This document shows, piece by piece, positions 42,655 to 51,883 of a DNA stretch of 64,000 bases (positions are counted from its first letter, which is position 1; every line of letters begins with the position of its first letter). The notes under the pieces are model-generated. The model searched no databases and was not told where the DNA came from. It saw nothing but the letters and a program-made list of their open reading frames with translations. Source of the stretch: Lentzea californiensis. Its GTDB lineage: Bacteria; Actinomycetota; Actinomycetes; Mycobacteriales; Pseudonocardiaceae. The DNA lies in assembly GCF_024648825.1 (NCBI RefSeq), contig NZ_JANBBE010000010.1:186001-250000 (forward strand), written 5' to 3'. The translations under genes were made by a program, and so were the position numbers.

Positions 42655-44136
42655 TCACGTCGGCGAAGGTGGCACCCCGCGGGTCTTCGGGGTGGCTGAG
42701 GTTCGGCGTGGGTCGACTTGTCCTCCGAGTTCGGCACGACGTCCGCGGTTGATCGAGTTGAGGACGAGCAACGTCAGCATCAGCAGCCCGAAACCGATGC
42801 TGATGCCGCTCAGGGCCACGATGATCGGCGGCCAGTCGCGGTCCGGCGGCGCGGTGATGGTCGTGACCAGGTCCCTGGGCGGCGGACTGGAGAAACCCGT
42901 GGACTCGGAGGGCAGCACTGCGGTCAGGGCGGCCACCGGGTTCACCATGCCGAAGCCGATCCGGTGGTCCCTGCCGGACGTGTTGCCGGGGTGCAGCGCG
43001 GTGGCCTTGAGCCGGTCCATCACGTGGCGCGCCTTGAGGTCTGGGAACCGCTCGCGCACCAGCGCGGTGATACCCGCGATGTACGGGGCGGCGAAACTCG
43101 TCCCCTGGATCTTTCCCACACCGTCGGCCTTCACGTTCGCGTTGGTCAGGCCGGTGCCCTTGGGGTCGACGGAGATGATCTCTTCACCGGGTGCGGCGAT
43201 GCTGACCCAGGGGCCCCAGACGCTGAAGCCCGACACCTCACCGGAGCGCGCCATCGACGCCACCGACAGCACGTCGTCGGCGAACCACGCGGGCGACGAG
43301 ACCGAGTTGACGGTCGCCGGGTCCAGGTTGTTGTTCTGCAGCGGACAGCCGGCTTTGCTGTCGAGGTTGCCGGCCGCCGTCACGATCACGGTGTTCTTGA
43401 CGTCGACCGCGTACCGGATCGCGGCCTGCAGCGCCCGGTCGTCCGCGCTGAAGTCCTTGGGGGCGCCGCAGTTCGTCAGGGAGATGTTGACGACCCCGGC
43501 GCCCTGGTCCGCGGCGCGCACGACGGCCTGTGCCAGCGTCGAGACCTTGCCGGCGGACGTCCGCTTGTCCCTGGTGGCGTCACCCTTGAACTCGAAGCGG
43601 TCGCTGGTCTGGCGGATCGCGAGGATCGTCGCTCCTGGTGCCGCGCCGATGAAGTCGCCCTCGGTCCTGGCCGCCGCGGCGACGCCGGCCACCTCGGTGC
43701 CGTGGCCGTCGCAGTCGTCCGCGCCGTTCCTGTTCCCGCTGACGTACTCACCGCTGGGTACGACCCGGCCGCCGAAGCGAGGGTTGCGCGGGTCGACACC
43801 AGTGTCGATGATCGCGATCTTGACGCCCTTGCCGGTCGCGAACCGGTGTGCCTGCTGGAGGTTCAGCTGGACCTGGCCCCACGGCATGTACTCGATCAGT
43901 TCGTTCTTGGTGTCGGACTCGACGCAGCCCTTGCCGGTGGGTGTGTACGGCACGTCCGGCCCGCCCGTGTCCCGCGGCGGCTGGGTACCGGGCGGTAGCG
44001 CCGGCGGCACCGAGTTCGGCTGGACTGCGGATGACGGCGGTGGCGCGGAAGCCGCTGGAACTGCTCCCGTCAGCAGCAACGATGCGGTGATCGCCGTCGC
44101 CGTGGCATGGCGAAACCCCGTGGTAACGATCTTCAC
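42655..44136 (-). CDS. Mycosin-type (type VII secretion associated) S8 serine protease
   Basis: 493 residues from a GTG at 44136; the open frame continues to 44226 but the signal peptide starts here (VKIVTTGFRHATATAITASL, then LLTGAVPAASA). A Pro-rich linker precedes the subtilase domain with the triad Asp in IDTGVDPRNPRFGG (near 115), His in DCDGHGTEVAGVAAA (near 145) and Ser in GTSFAAPYIAGI (near 370). A C-terminal membrane helix (PIIVALSGISIGFGLLMLTL) and a short basic cytoplasmic tail complete the mycosin layout. No other ESX genes are seen nearby, so it is an orphan copy. Confidence 0.9.
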   Translation of the reverse strand: MKIVTTGFRHATATAITASLLLTGAVPAASAPPPSSAVQPNSVPPALPPGTQPPRDTGGPDVPYTPTGKGCVESDTKNELIEYMPWGQVQLNLQQAHRFATGKGVKIAIIDTGVDPRNPRFGGRVVPSGEYVSGNRNGADDCDGHGTEVAGVAAAARTEGDFIGAAPGATILAIRQTSDRFEFKGDATRDKRTSAGKVSTLAQAVVRAADQGAGVVNISLTNCGAPKDFSADDRALQAAIRYAVDVKNTVIVTAAGNLDSKAGCPLQNNNLDPATVNSVSSPAWFADDVLSVASMARSGEVSGFSVWGPWVSIAAPGEEIISVDPKGTGLTNANVKADGVGKIQGTSFAAPYIAGITALVRERFPDLKARHVMDRLKATALHPGNTSGRDHRIGFGMVNPVAALTAVLPSESTGFSSPPPRDLVTTITAPPDRDWPPIIVALSGISIGFGLLMLTLLVLNSINRGRRAELGGQVDPRRTSATPKTRGVPPSPT

Positions 44137-44330
44137 CTGTGACCCCCGGTCCTCACACACCGACCCCCCGATCGGTGATGACCGAAGTCCACCACGGAAA
44201 GCGTGGAGCCGCAAAAATCGGGGCACCCCAACCTGAAACCGGCTTCAGGTAGGCGGTTCCGCGGAGCGAGACGGCTACGCGCCGCACCGTCGTGTCGGGC
44301 ATACGACCTCGCGTCGCACCTCGTCAGAGA

Positions 44331-44444
44331 AAGCGTGCCGAGGATCGCACATCAGTCGGATGTGGGACGCAGGAAGGGATGCGCCGCGCGTTCATGCGCG
44401 AACTCGGTGTCTCACCTACGGAGTACCGCCGCGGTCAGCTCTGA
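44331..44444 (+). pseudogene. AraC/GlxA-type regulator C-terminal remnant
   Basis: The frame ending in TGA at 44442-44444 reads RTSVGCGTQEGMRRAF followed by MRELGVSPTEYRR, the end of a second AraC helix-turn-helix. Nothing upstream continues it. It lies in the 480-bp gap between the mycosin and HNH genes; I see no other gene there. Confidence 0.5.
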
Positions 44445-44614
44445 TCTCTGCCGGATGGCAGCGTTGTTGACCAGCGTGTCCGCAGCGCTACTGCGACCGC
44501 CCCACGGCGATGACCGAAAAAGGCACCGGCAGATCGACGTCTTCCGCCAGCCACCCTGTGAAGCCTCATCCCCGTAGTCGCGACCAGCGGCGATGAGCGT
44601 TTGGCTGGCACGGG

Positions 44615-45529
44615 TCAGGTGGTCAGTGCTGGACTTTTGAAGACTTCGCGGGTGTGCCAGGTGATGTGCGCTGCTGCGGGCGGGGCGGTGCCAGGTCTGG
44701 GGTCGAGTGTGCGGTCGTGCAGCTGGTAAACGGTTCGTCCGGTGGTGGTGCGGCTGGTGAACTTGGCGGACACGGTGATGCGCAGGTCGTGGTTCAGGCC
44801 GAGGACACCGTGGTCGAACAGTTTGTGGTGCGCTGAGCACAGCGCCAGACCGTTGTCAGGGGTGTCTGGGCCGTCGAAGGCGAACCAGCGGATGTGCGCG
44901 GCTTCGACACCGACGGTGGCGGCGCCGAGTTGTCCGTCGAAGCCGCAGAAAGCGCATTGCCGGTCCCACGACTGCAGGACGGTGGCGGGCCACGAACTCT
45001 GTCGGTGTCGTCGGGGCACTGGGGTACCGGTGACGCCGAGGACCGCGTCGGGATCCAAGCCGACCGCCGTGAGGACGTCTGGTACGACAGTGGGCGGGAA
45101 CTCGGGCTCGACCAGGCGCCGGGCTGCCGCGGCGGCGAGATCCGGATCGCGCAGGGCTTGTTCGAGTCTCGGGTCCAGCCGGCCGAGGATCTCCTCGGTG
45201 GTGAGTGGTTGCACGCGATCCATGGGCACGTCTCGGTCGAGGGTCCAGATGCCGTCTGAGCGCAGGCGGGTGAACGGATACGCGGCGGCCTGTGCGGGTT
45301 GGGTGGTTGAGGGCGGTCCGAAGTCCCGGATCAAGTCCGCCAGCTTCGCGGAGTCCGCTGTCCAGGACAGCGTGCTCGTGCCGGTAGTCGTCAATCGGCC
45401 CAACGCGAGCAGCACCAGCAGGGGCTTGTGCGGTGACCGTTTCCCTCCCCGAGTGTGCTGCCGCAAGGAGGACAGGCGGGCCAGCACTTCGTCGGAGGAC
45501 ATCGACTCATCGGTCACGACGTGAATCAT
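44615..45529 (-). CDS. SBD-HNH restriction endonuclease (phosphorothioate-DNA dependent type)
   Basis: 304 residues; an ATG nine codons in (MSSDEVLARLSSL) is an alternative start. The N-terminal half has the sulfur-binding-domain pattern: GGKRSPHKPLLVLLALGRL (near 28-46) and YPFTRLRSDGIWTLD (near 88-102). The C-terminal HNH domain has CAFCGFDGQLG (near 192), VEAAHIRWFA (near 208) and NGLALCSAHHKLFDHGVLGL (near 226-245), with the zinc Cys pairs and the catalytic His. Such SBD-HNH proteins (ScoMcrA/SprMcrA group) cut DNA carrying phosphorothioate or modified cytosine. No dnd genes are in the window, so it is probably a type IV defence enzyme against foreign modified DNA. Confidence 0.82.
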   Translation of the reverse strand: MIHVVTDESMSSDEVLARLSSLRQHTRGGKRSPHKPLLVLLALGRLTTTGTSTLSWTADSAKLADLIRDFGPPSTTQPAQAAAYPFTRLRSDGIWTLDRDVPMDRVQPLTTEEILGRLDPRLEQALRDPDLAAAAARRLVEPEFPPTVVPDVLTAVGLDPDAVLGVTGTPVPRRHRQSSWPATVLQSWDRQCAFCGFDGQLGAATVGVEAAHIRWFAFDGPDTPDNGLALCSAHHKLFDHGVLGLNHDLRITVSAKFTSRTTTGRTVYQLHDRTLDPRPGTAPPAAAHITWHTREVFKSPALTT

Positions 45530-45553
45530 GACCGATTCGCTCGGCGGCCAAGT

Positions 45554-46258
45554 TCAGGAATCAAAGGCGTTGCGGAAGTAGGAGGAGCGGTCGACGAGGT
45601 CGGCGCCGAAGCTCTGCAGCTGGGGGGAGTAGGCGTACGGCCACCACTCACCACTGCCGCCGGTGCCCATCTCCAGCGGGTGCTCGAACCCGCCTGTGGC
45701 CTTGAGCTTGGCCAGTGCAGCGCTGAACTCCGCACGGGTCCACGGCTGCTCAGGGGTCGGGATGCGGATGCTGTTCTTCTCGAGCACCGACTTGCGGGCG
45801 AACGTCGTCAGCGCCACGTCGTAGAAGCCGAAGGAGTAGACCTTGTCCTGGTACCTGCCCACGGTGCTGGGCAGCTGGTCGTCCAAGGGGACCTCGCCGC
45901 CGGAGAGCTCCAGCGGGGCCAGGTAGCCGCCCCAGGCCCAGTTGGCCACGTTGGGGCCGTCCACGTCGAGGATGCAGGGCAGCTTCTTCGAGGTCGAGGA
46001 GGCGACGACCGCGTCGTTGTAGGAGCCCTGCGGGAAAGCCTCGATCTCGACCTTGTAAGTGGGCTGGCTTCCGTTGAAGCCGTTGACCAGCTTCTCCACG
46101 GCCGCGTACTCGGCAGCGTTGCCCGCGTTGTGGGTCCACAACTTCAGGACTCCGTTCCCGGAGGCCGATCCGCCACCGGTACCGCAGCCCGTGACCGCGG
46201 TCGCCGCGGTGACGGCAGCTAAACTCGCTGCGGCGAGGTGTCTGGTCCACACGTTCAT
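45554..46258 (-). pseudogene. Truncated ABC sugar-binding lipoprotein
   Basis: 234 residues, about half the usual 420-450 of family 1 solute-binding proteins. The N-terminus is intact: lipoprotein signal with TAVTGCG lipobox (Cys about 25), then LKLWTHNAGNAAEYAAVEKL and FPQGSYNDAVV. The frame stops after RSSYFRNAFDS, 24 bp before the start of the HNH gene, and the C-terminal lobe is missing. No permease genes follow. It looks cut off by the insertion or deletion that brought the HNH gene. It lies directly downstream of a LacI regulator that once probably controlled it. Confidence 0.75.
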
Positions 46259-46343
46259 GGTTCCTCCATCGTGCTGGGTCGGTTCTCGTCGGGCCGCCGG
46301 TGCAAGCGGCAGCCCACTCGTTGTCGCTTCGCCGTCCCGGTGG

Positions 46344-47372
46344 TCAAGACCGGGACGGCGAAGCGATCGAATCTCTTGTCACCAGCGGGCAACGCAGTAC
46401 CTCCTGGACTGCGGGCCCGGTGATCTCGGACGTGGTGATGACGGCTTGCAGGAGTGCTATCGCCCGTGCACCCATCTCGTAGTGCGGCAAGGCGACGGTG
46501 CTCAGTGCGGGGTGAAGGTTCTCGCTGATCAGCTCCTGGTTGTCGAAGCCGATCACGGACAGCTCTGCCGGAATCGGGAGACCGAGCTCTCCGGCCGCGC
46601 GATAGGCGCCCATCGCCATGCGGTCGTTGAAGCAGAACAGGGCGGTAGGCCTGGCCGCGGAAGTGAGCAAGGTGCGCGCGGCGCGGTAGCCGCCGGGAGC
46701 GTCGGAGCGGTCGGCGGCGACGAGAGCGGGATCGAACTCGATGCCCTCGTCAGCCAGCGCGGCCCGATATCCGGCGAGCCTGCCCCGCGAGGCGGGGATG
46801 TCGTCGACGTTGGTGACGAACCCGATGCGGCGGTGTCCGTGCGCCAACAGCGTCTGGGCGGCGGTCTTCCCACCTTGCTCCTCGTCGGGCACGACCGAGG
46901 GAACCGCCGAATCGCCGGAGCTGGCGTCAACCAGGACGGTGGGCACTGATCGCAGCTGTGCGGGTACCTCAACGATCCTGTGGTACATCGACGCATAGAG
47001 GATTCCGTCGACGCCGTGCTGGATCAGCAAGGTGATCGCCTTGCGCTCCAGCTCGGGGTCGCCCCCGGTGTTGAGCATCAGCAGCAGCAGATCGTGCTCG
47101 CTGCCCGCGTCCTGCGCGCCCTGGATGATCTGTCCCGCGTGAGGCGTGGTGGCGATCCCATCGCTGATGAAGCCCACCGTGTAGGTGCGACTGGTGCGCA
47201 GACCCCGTGCCAGCTTGTTGGGGCGGTAGCCCAGCTCGTCGGCCACGCGGAGCACGGTCGCCCGCGTCTCGGCGTTGATCCGCTTGCCCTCGACCGCGTT
47301 GAGGATGTGGGAGACCGTTGTTGCGGAGACACCGGCCGCCGCCGCCACGTCCTTGATCCCGATCCGCTTCAC
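46344..47372 (-). CDS. LacI-family transcriptional regulator
   Basis: 342 residues, full length. The HTH is at the N-terminus (IGIKDVAAAAGVSATTVSHI followed by LN), the hinge is NKLARGLRTSRTYTVGFISD, and the ligand domain runs to the end (PTALFCFNDRMAMGAYRAA, SVIGFDNQELISENLHPALS). It probably controls sugar uptake: the gene downstream is a solute-binding protein, now truncated. A palindrome just before its start fits autoregulation. Confidence 0.9.
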   Translation of the reverse strand: MKRIGIKDVAAAAGVSATTVSHILNAVEGKRINAETRATVLRVADELGYRPNKLARGLRTSRTYTVGFISDGIATTPHAGQIIQGAQDAGSEHDLLLLMLNTGGDPELERKAITLLIQHGVDGILYASMYHRIVEVPAQLRSVPTVLVDASSGDSAVPSVVPDEEQGGKTAAQTLLAHGHRRIGFVTNVDDIPASRGRLAGYRAALADEGIEFDPALVAADRSDAPGGYRAARTLLTSAARPTALFCFNDRMAMGAYRAAGELGLPIPAELSVIGFDNQELISENLHPALSTVALPHYEMGARAIALLQAVITTSEITGPAVQEVLRCPLVTRDSIASPSRS

Positions 47373-47379
47373 TCTCGCC

Positions 47380-47397
47380 TGCCAAATCGATTGGGCA
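47380..47397. promoter_or_regulatory. LacI-type operator palindrome
   Basis: The 18-bp sequence tgccaaatc-gattgggca matches its inverse at 8 of 9 pairs and has the central CG typical of LacI operators. It lies 8 bp before the LacI start codon. Confidence 0.6.
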
Positions 47398-47633
47398 ACT
47401 GGTGCGGTGAAGAATTCATCAGGACGAGGCGAGTGTCAACGACCCGTTACGGACCTGTGTCCGGCAGGGGGAGTGCTGCTGGATAGTCCGGCCTCCTGGT
47501 GCCGGTGGCGAAGCCCGCGAACGCGTACCGGAGCTTTTCAGGAGCCGGGAGCGGGGTCGGCTGCCGGTGCTGACTGCGGAGCCGATGTGCTCGGTGCCGT
47601 GCTGCCGCTCAAGTCGGTGTCTCGGGATGTTTC

Positions 47634-47688
47634 CTGCCCTCCGCACGGCCGATTCGACACCGAAAGTGGCGGACCGAGCGGAGGGCAG
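47634..47688. terminator. Stem-loop downstream of the NADP reductase gene
   Basis: Perfect 10-bp inverted repeat ctgccctccg ... cggagggcag with a 35-nt loop, just after the minus-strand stop at 47697. The loop is long, so terminator function is uncertain. The remaining 230 bp toward the LacI gene hold nothing else I can support. Confidence 0.35.
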
Positions 47689-47696
47689 AGGGCGGA

Positions 47697-48461
47697 TCAG
47701 TTGTAGATCAGGCGGTTGACTCGCACGAGGAAGTCCTCACCCAGATCACCTAGGGGGTCGGTGGTCAACTCCGCGATGACGGTCATCGCGAGGTCGCGGC
47801 GCTGGGGTGAGCGCGCGGCTTTGGCTTTCGCGAGGGCGGCGAGCAGTTCGTCGCGGGTGAGGTCGGTGCAGTAGCCGGGTGCGCCGGGTTGCTGGCGCCA
47901 TGAGTCGGCCAGGGTGCCGGCGTCGACCGCGTCGAAGCCCGTCTCCTCGACGAGCGCCATGCCCAGTGCCCGGTCGGTGTCGCTGTCGGCGGCGACGGGG
48001 ATGGCGATGCGTCCGGGGGTGCCGGGGGTGCTGTCCTTGGTGTCGAAGGAAGGGGAGGTGATGGCGTTCCAGGCCTTGACGACGGGGCGGCCGTACTGTT
48101 CGGCTACCCACAGGCTTTCGGGCTGTCCGTCGTCGAGGGCTTTGATCTGGTCGTCGCGCATCGGGTAGTAGTTCGAGGTGTCGATGATGACCGCATCGTC
48201 GGGCAGGTCAGCGAGTAGTGGCTTGAGGTCCGGGACGCGGTTCAGGGGTACCGAGACGATCAGGACGTCGACGTCGGCGGCGACCTCCGAGGCGTGCACG
48301 GCTCGCGCGCCCGAGGCGAGCAGATCGGCCGGGATGGTCTCCGGGCCGCGGGAGTTGGCCACTTTCACCTGGTGACCGGCGGTGCTGAGTCGTCGGGTCA
48401 AGGTGGCGCCGATGCTTCCGGCGCCGAGGATGCCGATCTTCAACTTCTGCTCCTTTTTCAC
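47697..48461 (-). CDS. NADPH-dependent F420 reductase-like (NAD(P)-binding) protein
   Basis: 254 residues from the GTG at 48461; a TTG six codons in, after AAGGAG, is an alternative start and would fit the ribosome site better. The Rossmann motif IGILGAGSIGATLTRRL (near 8-24) is followed by HQVKVANSRGPETIP, DVLIVSVPLNRVPDL and IDTSNYYPMRD, as in NADP oxidoreductases of the F420-dependent type that act on small carbonyl or phenolic substrates. The C-terminal part is diverged. It overlaps the stop of the broken MFS gene by GTGA and once formed an operon with it. Confidence 0.8.
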   Translation of the reverse strand: MKKEQKLKIGILGAGSIGATLTRRLSTAGHQVKVANSRGPETIPADLLASGARAVHASEVAADVDVLIVSVPLNRVPDLKPLLADLPDDAVIIDTSNYYPMRDDQIKALDDGQPESLWVAEQYGRPVVKAWNAITSPSFDTKDSTPGTPGRIAIPVAADSDTDRALGMALVEETGFDAVDAGTLADSWRQQPGAPGYCTDLTRDELLAALAKAKAARSPQRRDLAMTVIAELTTDPLGDLGEDFLVRVNRLIYN

Positions 48462-49664
48462 GGTTGGACGGTCTTGCCGTCGGGAAGGTGTGACGCGGAT
48501 GCCCGGGTCGGTGCCTTGCCGACGAAGAGGGTGCCGAGGACGGCGGCCACGGCGATGATTCCGGCAGTGGTGAACGCAGCCTGCGACGCGGAGACGGCTT
48601 GGCCGAGGCTGAGTGCACCGGTGTCCGGTGCGTTCGACCCGATCGTGTAGGCCGAGACGAGTACCGCTCCGCCGGCGGCGCCAGCGAGTTGCTGGACGGT
48701 GCCGAAGGCGGCGCTGCCGTGCGGGTGGAGATCGGTAGGACGATGAGTGTGCCGAAGCCGTTGAGCGCGATGATGAGCATCACCAGCAGCGGTGCCGAGA
48801 ACGACGTCGCACGGAGGATCCGCATGTCGAGGAACGCGCCGGCACCGCGCTGGAGCACGACCTGGCGCCTGACGAACGCCGCGACGCCGGCCAGTCCGAG
48901 AGCGATCGGGAGGTAGGGCGGGATCGGTGCGTGACCGGCTGCCGCCTCGCCGATCGAGGCCAGGCCGTAGACGAGGGCGCCGAACCCGACAGCGGACAGC
49001 AGCAGCGACGGTACGTCGAGGGTCACCGGCTCCGGTGTGGTGATGTTGCGCAGTTTGGCCGCTCCCAGTACGAGCGCGGCCGCGGCGATCGGCAGCATCA
49101 TGATGAACAGCCAGCGCCAGCTCAGCCCGGACAGCACCACCCCCGACAGGGCGGGGCCGACCGCCGGTGCGATGGCGGGCACGGCGGTGGCCATCGCCAT
49201 CAGCCGGCCGCGGCGGGCGGCGGGGGCCAGGCGCATGGTGGTGGTCATCAGCAGGGGACGAAGACGGCGGTGCCGGCGGCCTGGATGATGCGGCCGGTGA
49301 GCAGGATCTCGATGCCGGGTGCGAGGGCGGCGATCGCGGTGCCGACGGTGAACAGCGCCAGCGCGCCCAGGAAGATGGTGCGCAGGTGGTAGCGGCGCAT
49401 GATGAACCCGGTGGCCGGGATCAGCACCGCCAGGGTCAGCAGGTAGCCGGTGGTGACCCACTGGCCGGTGCTCGGGGTGATGCCGAAGTCGGCGATCAGG
49501 GTGGGTAGCGCCACTCCCAGCATCATCTCGTTGAGCAGCACGACGAACGCCGAGACCATCAGCAGTCCGATGATCAGGCCGTCTCCCGGGGCGAGGCGGT
49601 CGTTGCGCTGGGTCCCGGGCGCTGGGGTCGCGACGTCCGGTGCCGCGGTGTCTGGTGTTGCCAT
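48458..49664 (-). pseudogene. Broken MFS transporter (DHA2 type)
   Basis: The N-terminal part (49664 down to about 49248) reads VVLLNEMMLGVALPTLIADF with good transporter features and stops at FVPC. A one-base loss near 49255 moves the continuation (LLMTTTMRLAPAARRG and on) to another frame. A second lesion near 48745 joins GFGTLIVLPI to an out-of-frame segment that reads HPHGSAAFGTVQQLAGAAGG in the third frame, skipping roughly 100 residues of the usual protein. So it has a frameshift plus an internal deletion and cannot make a working transporter. Confidence 0.82.
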
Positions 49665-49702
49665 GTGCGCTTCCTGTTCACGGATCGAGTCGATGCGGGC
49701 CG

Positions 49703-51049
49703 TCAGCTGACCGCGGGCGCCGTTTCGGTCAGGCGGGGGTCGAGTCCGTACTGGGCGGGTGCGCCGAGGTGCTCGCGCAGGGTGGTGCCGGCGTAGTCGA
49801 GGTGGAACACGCCGCGTTCCTGCAGCAGGGGGATGACCTGGTCGACGAAGGTGTCGATGCCGTCGTGGTAGACGTCGATGGCCAGGGAGAAGCCGTCGCA
49901 GGCGCCGGCCTCGAACCAGTGCTGCATGTGGTCGGCGACCTCGGCGGCGGTGCCGGGTACGACCGGGTGGTAGTCGATGACCCCGTGGGCCAGCACGTCG
50001 CGCAGCGACCAGCCTTCCCCGGCCACCTGCAGTGCGTACGCCGAGCGCGGGTCCGCTGGGCTGGGACGGGCGTCGGCGAGCTGCCGTGCGGTGAGCGGTT
50101 CGTCGAGCTGGCCGGGGTTCAGCCGCAGGCCGAGCATGGCCCCGAGGTAGCTCACCCGCTGGTGCAGGTCGATCGACTCGTCCAGCCGGCGTCGCCGGTC
50201 CAGGGCGGCTCGCTTGGTGGGGGCGACGGTGGGCATGAAGCCGGCGAACAGCTTGATCTCGTCGGGATCGCGCCCGACGCGTTCGGCGGCTTCCCGCAGC
50301 GCCGTCCGGTGCGCGCGGCCTTCCTCGATGGTGAAGGGGTTGGCGTAGACGCCGCTGGCGTAGCGGGCCGCCAGCTCGAGACCGTTCGCCCCGCCGCCGG
50401 CCTGGAACACGACCGGCTGGCCCTGCTCCGACGGCGGGATCGGCAGCGGCCCACGCGAGGCTACGTGGCGTCCGCCGAGGTTGATCGGCTGGATCTTGCT
50501 CATGTCGGCGAACCGCTTGCCGGCGACGTCACGGACCCACGCATCGCGTTCCCAGCTGCCCCACAGCGACTGCACCACCTGCACGACCTCGTGCGCGCGC
50601 TCGTACTTCTCCGCACGCGGGGGCACCACGCTGCCGAAGTTCGCCGCGGCGGCCGGGCTCGAGGTGGTGACCGCGTTCCAGCCAGCCCGGCCGTGGCTGA
50701 CCACGTCCAAGGCCTTGAACTGCCGCGCGATCGTGTACGGCTCGTTGAACGTCGTCGAGCCAGTGGCGACCAGACCGATCCGCTCGGTGCCGCGTGCCAT
50801 CGACGTCAGCACGACCAACGGGTCGATGGCGTGCTGCGGGGTCTCGCGGTCGAGGTCGGCGGTGAGGGCAGGGGTGTCGGCCAGGAAGACGAGCTGGATC
50901 TTTCCTCGTTCGGCTGCTTGCGCGTACCGGACGATGGTGTCCATGTCGGTGTAGCTGGACGGGTCGACACCGGGCATGCGCCAGGCCCCGGGCTGAGCGC
51001 CGTAGCCGTTGGCGATCTGAATGGCCAGGAGCATCTGCGGTGCGGTCAC
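49703..51049 (-). CDS. LLM-class flavin-dependent monooxygenase (NtaA/SnaA/DszA type)
   Basis: 448 residues from a GTG at 51049 after GAAGGACA; upstream frame is a shadow. It has the NtaA/DszA-type bacterial luciferase fold: QIANGYGAQPGAWRMPG (start), FNEPYTIARQFKALDVVSHG (near 105), RAGWNAVTTSSPAAAANFG and QPVVFQAGGGANGLELAARYA (near 220). These enzymes use reduced FMN to oxidise sulfur, amine or alkanesulfonate compounds. It is divergent from a TetR gene across two palindromes, so its expression is probably induced by its substrate. Confidence 0.9.
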   Translation of the reverse strand: MTAPQMLLAIQIANGYGAQPGAWRMPGVDPSSYTDMDTIVRYAQAAERGKIQLVFLADTPALTADLDRETPQHAIDPLVVLTSMARGTERIGLVATGSTTFNEPYTIARQFKALDVVSHGRAGWNAVTTSSPAAAANFGSVVPPRAEKYERAHEVVQVVQSLWGSWERDAWVRDVAGKRFADMSKIQPINLGGRHVASRGPLPIPPSEQGQPVVFQAGGGANGLELAARYASGVYANPFTIEEGRAHRTALREAAERVGRDPDEIKLFAGFMPTVAPTKRAALDRRRRLDESIDLHQRVSYLGAMLGLRLNPGQLDEPLTARQLADARPSPADPRSAYALQVAGEGWSLRDVLAHGVIDYHPVVPGTAAEVADHMQHWFEAGACDGFSLAIDVYHDGIDTFVDQVIPLLQERGVFHLDYAGTTLREHLGAPAQYGLDPRLTETAPAVS

Positions 51050-51127
51050 GACATGTCCTTCAGCTGAGGTGCAGATCCGGTACCCGCCTGGGCGGACGGG
51101 CGGGCGGACTCGCCATCCCGGAAATGA

Positions 51128-51140
51128 GGAGGTAGCCTCC
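51128..51140. promoter_or_regulatory. Palindrome 1, candidate TetR operator
   Basis: The sequence ggaggtagcctcc is nearly palindromic and has the same half-sites as the second palindrome, 34 bp away center to center. It lies between the divergent LLM and TetR genes. Confidence 0.55.
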
Positions 51141-51160
51141 GTTTTGTCTTCACCAACATA

Positions 51161-51175
51161 CGGAGGCTGCCTCCG
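51161..51175. promoter_or_regulatory. Palindrome 2, candidate TetR operator
   Basis: The sequence cggaggctgcctccg is a perfect 15-bp palindrome around a central T, 26 bp before the TetR start. Binding here would repress both divergent genes. Confidence 0.65.
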
Positions 51176-51201
51176 CTTTTTCAAGAGAAGGACGTGAAGC
51201 C

Positions 51202-51816
51202 GTGACCAGCAGCACAGAGGCAAGCGGGCGCCGACCGCGCACGGACAAGCAGCGCAACCGGATGCACCTGCTGCAGGTCGCCGAACAGCACTTCACGGAG
51301 CACGGCGTCACCAGTTCGCTGGAGGCCATCGCCAAGCGCGCCGGCGTCGGGGCAGGAACCTTCTACCGCCACTTCCCCAGCCGGGAGGCGCTGCTGGCCG
51401 CCCTGCTGCAAGCGCGCGCCGAGCAGTTGGTGGCACGTCGTGAAGCCATCCGGCAGCAGGAAAGTGACACCACCACCGCACTAACGCTCTGGCTCGACGC
51501 TCTGAGCGAGTGGGCCACCGCCTTCGACGGCCTACCCGAACCACTGCGAGCAGCGGTCACCGAGGACACCTCCCCGCTGGCCCTCACCTGCCAGGGCTAC
51601 ATCACCACCACAGACGAATTCCTCCACGCCGCCCGACGCGACGGCGGCGCCCGCCCCGAGGTGCGCGGCCGCGACCTGTTCCTGGGCGTGCTCGCCATGA
51701 GCTGGGTACGCGGCGCCGCCATGGCCGACGAGGCCTCACCCCAGGCGCTGAGCGCCTTGATGCGCACCGGTTGGGCCGCCCCCGCAGCGTCCGCCGAGAC
51801 AGCGTCGAATCCTTGA
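51202..51816 (+). CDS. TetR-family transcriptional regulator
   Basis: 204 residues from a GTG after AGAAGGACGTGAAGCC. The N-terminal HTH is typical: RMHLLQVAEQHFTEHGVTSS, LEAIAKRAGVGAGTFYRHFP and SREALLAALL. The C-terminal ligand domain is helical without a recognisable subtype. It is divergent from the LLM monooxygenase and probably represses it and itself through the two palindromes. Confidence 0.9.
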   Translation: MTSSTEASGRRPRTDKQRNRMHLLQVAEQHFTEHGVTSSLEAIAKRAGVGAGTFYRHFPSREALLAALLQARAEQLVARREAIRQQESDTTTALTLWLDALSEWATAFDGLPEPLRAAVTEDTSPLALTCQGYITTTDEFLHAARRDGGARPEVRGRDLFLGVLAMSWVRGAAMADEASPQALSALMRTGWAAPAASAETASNP

Positions 51817-51883
51817 GGATGAGTCCGGCTTCCACCAGTCCGAACCCAGCGACAGTCGGCCATCACCTGGCCGATCCAACTTC

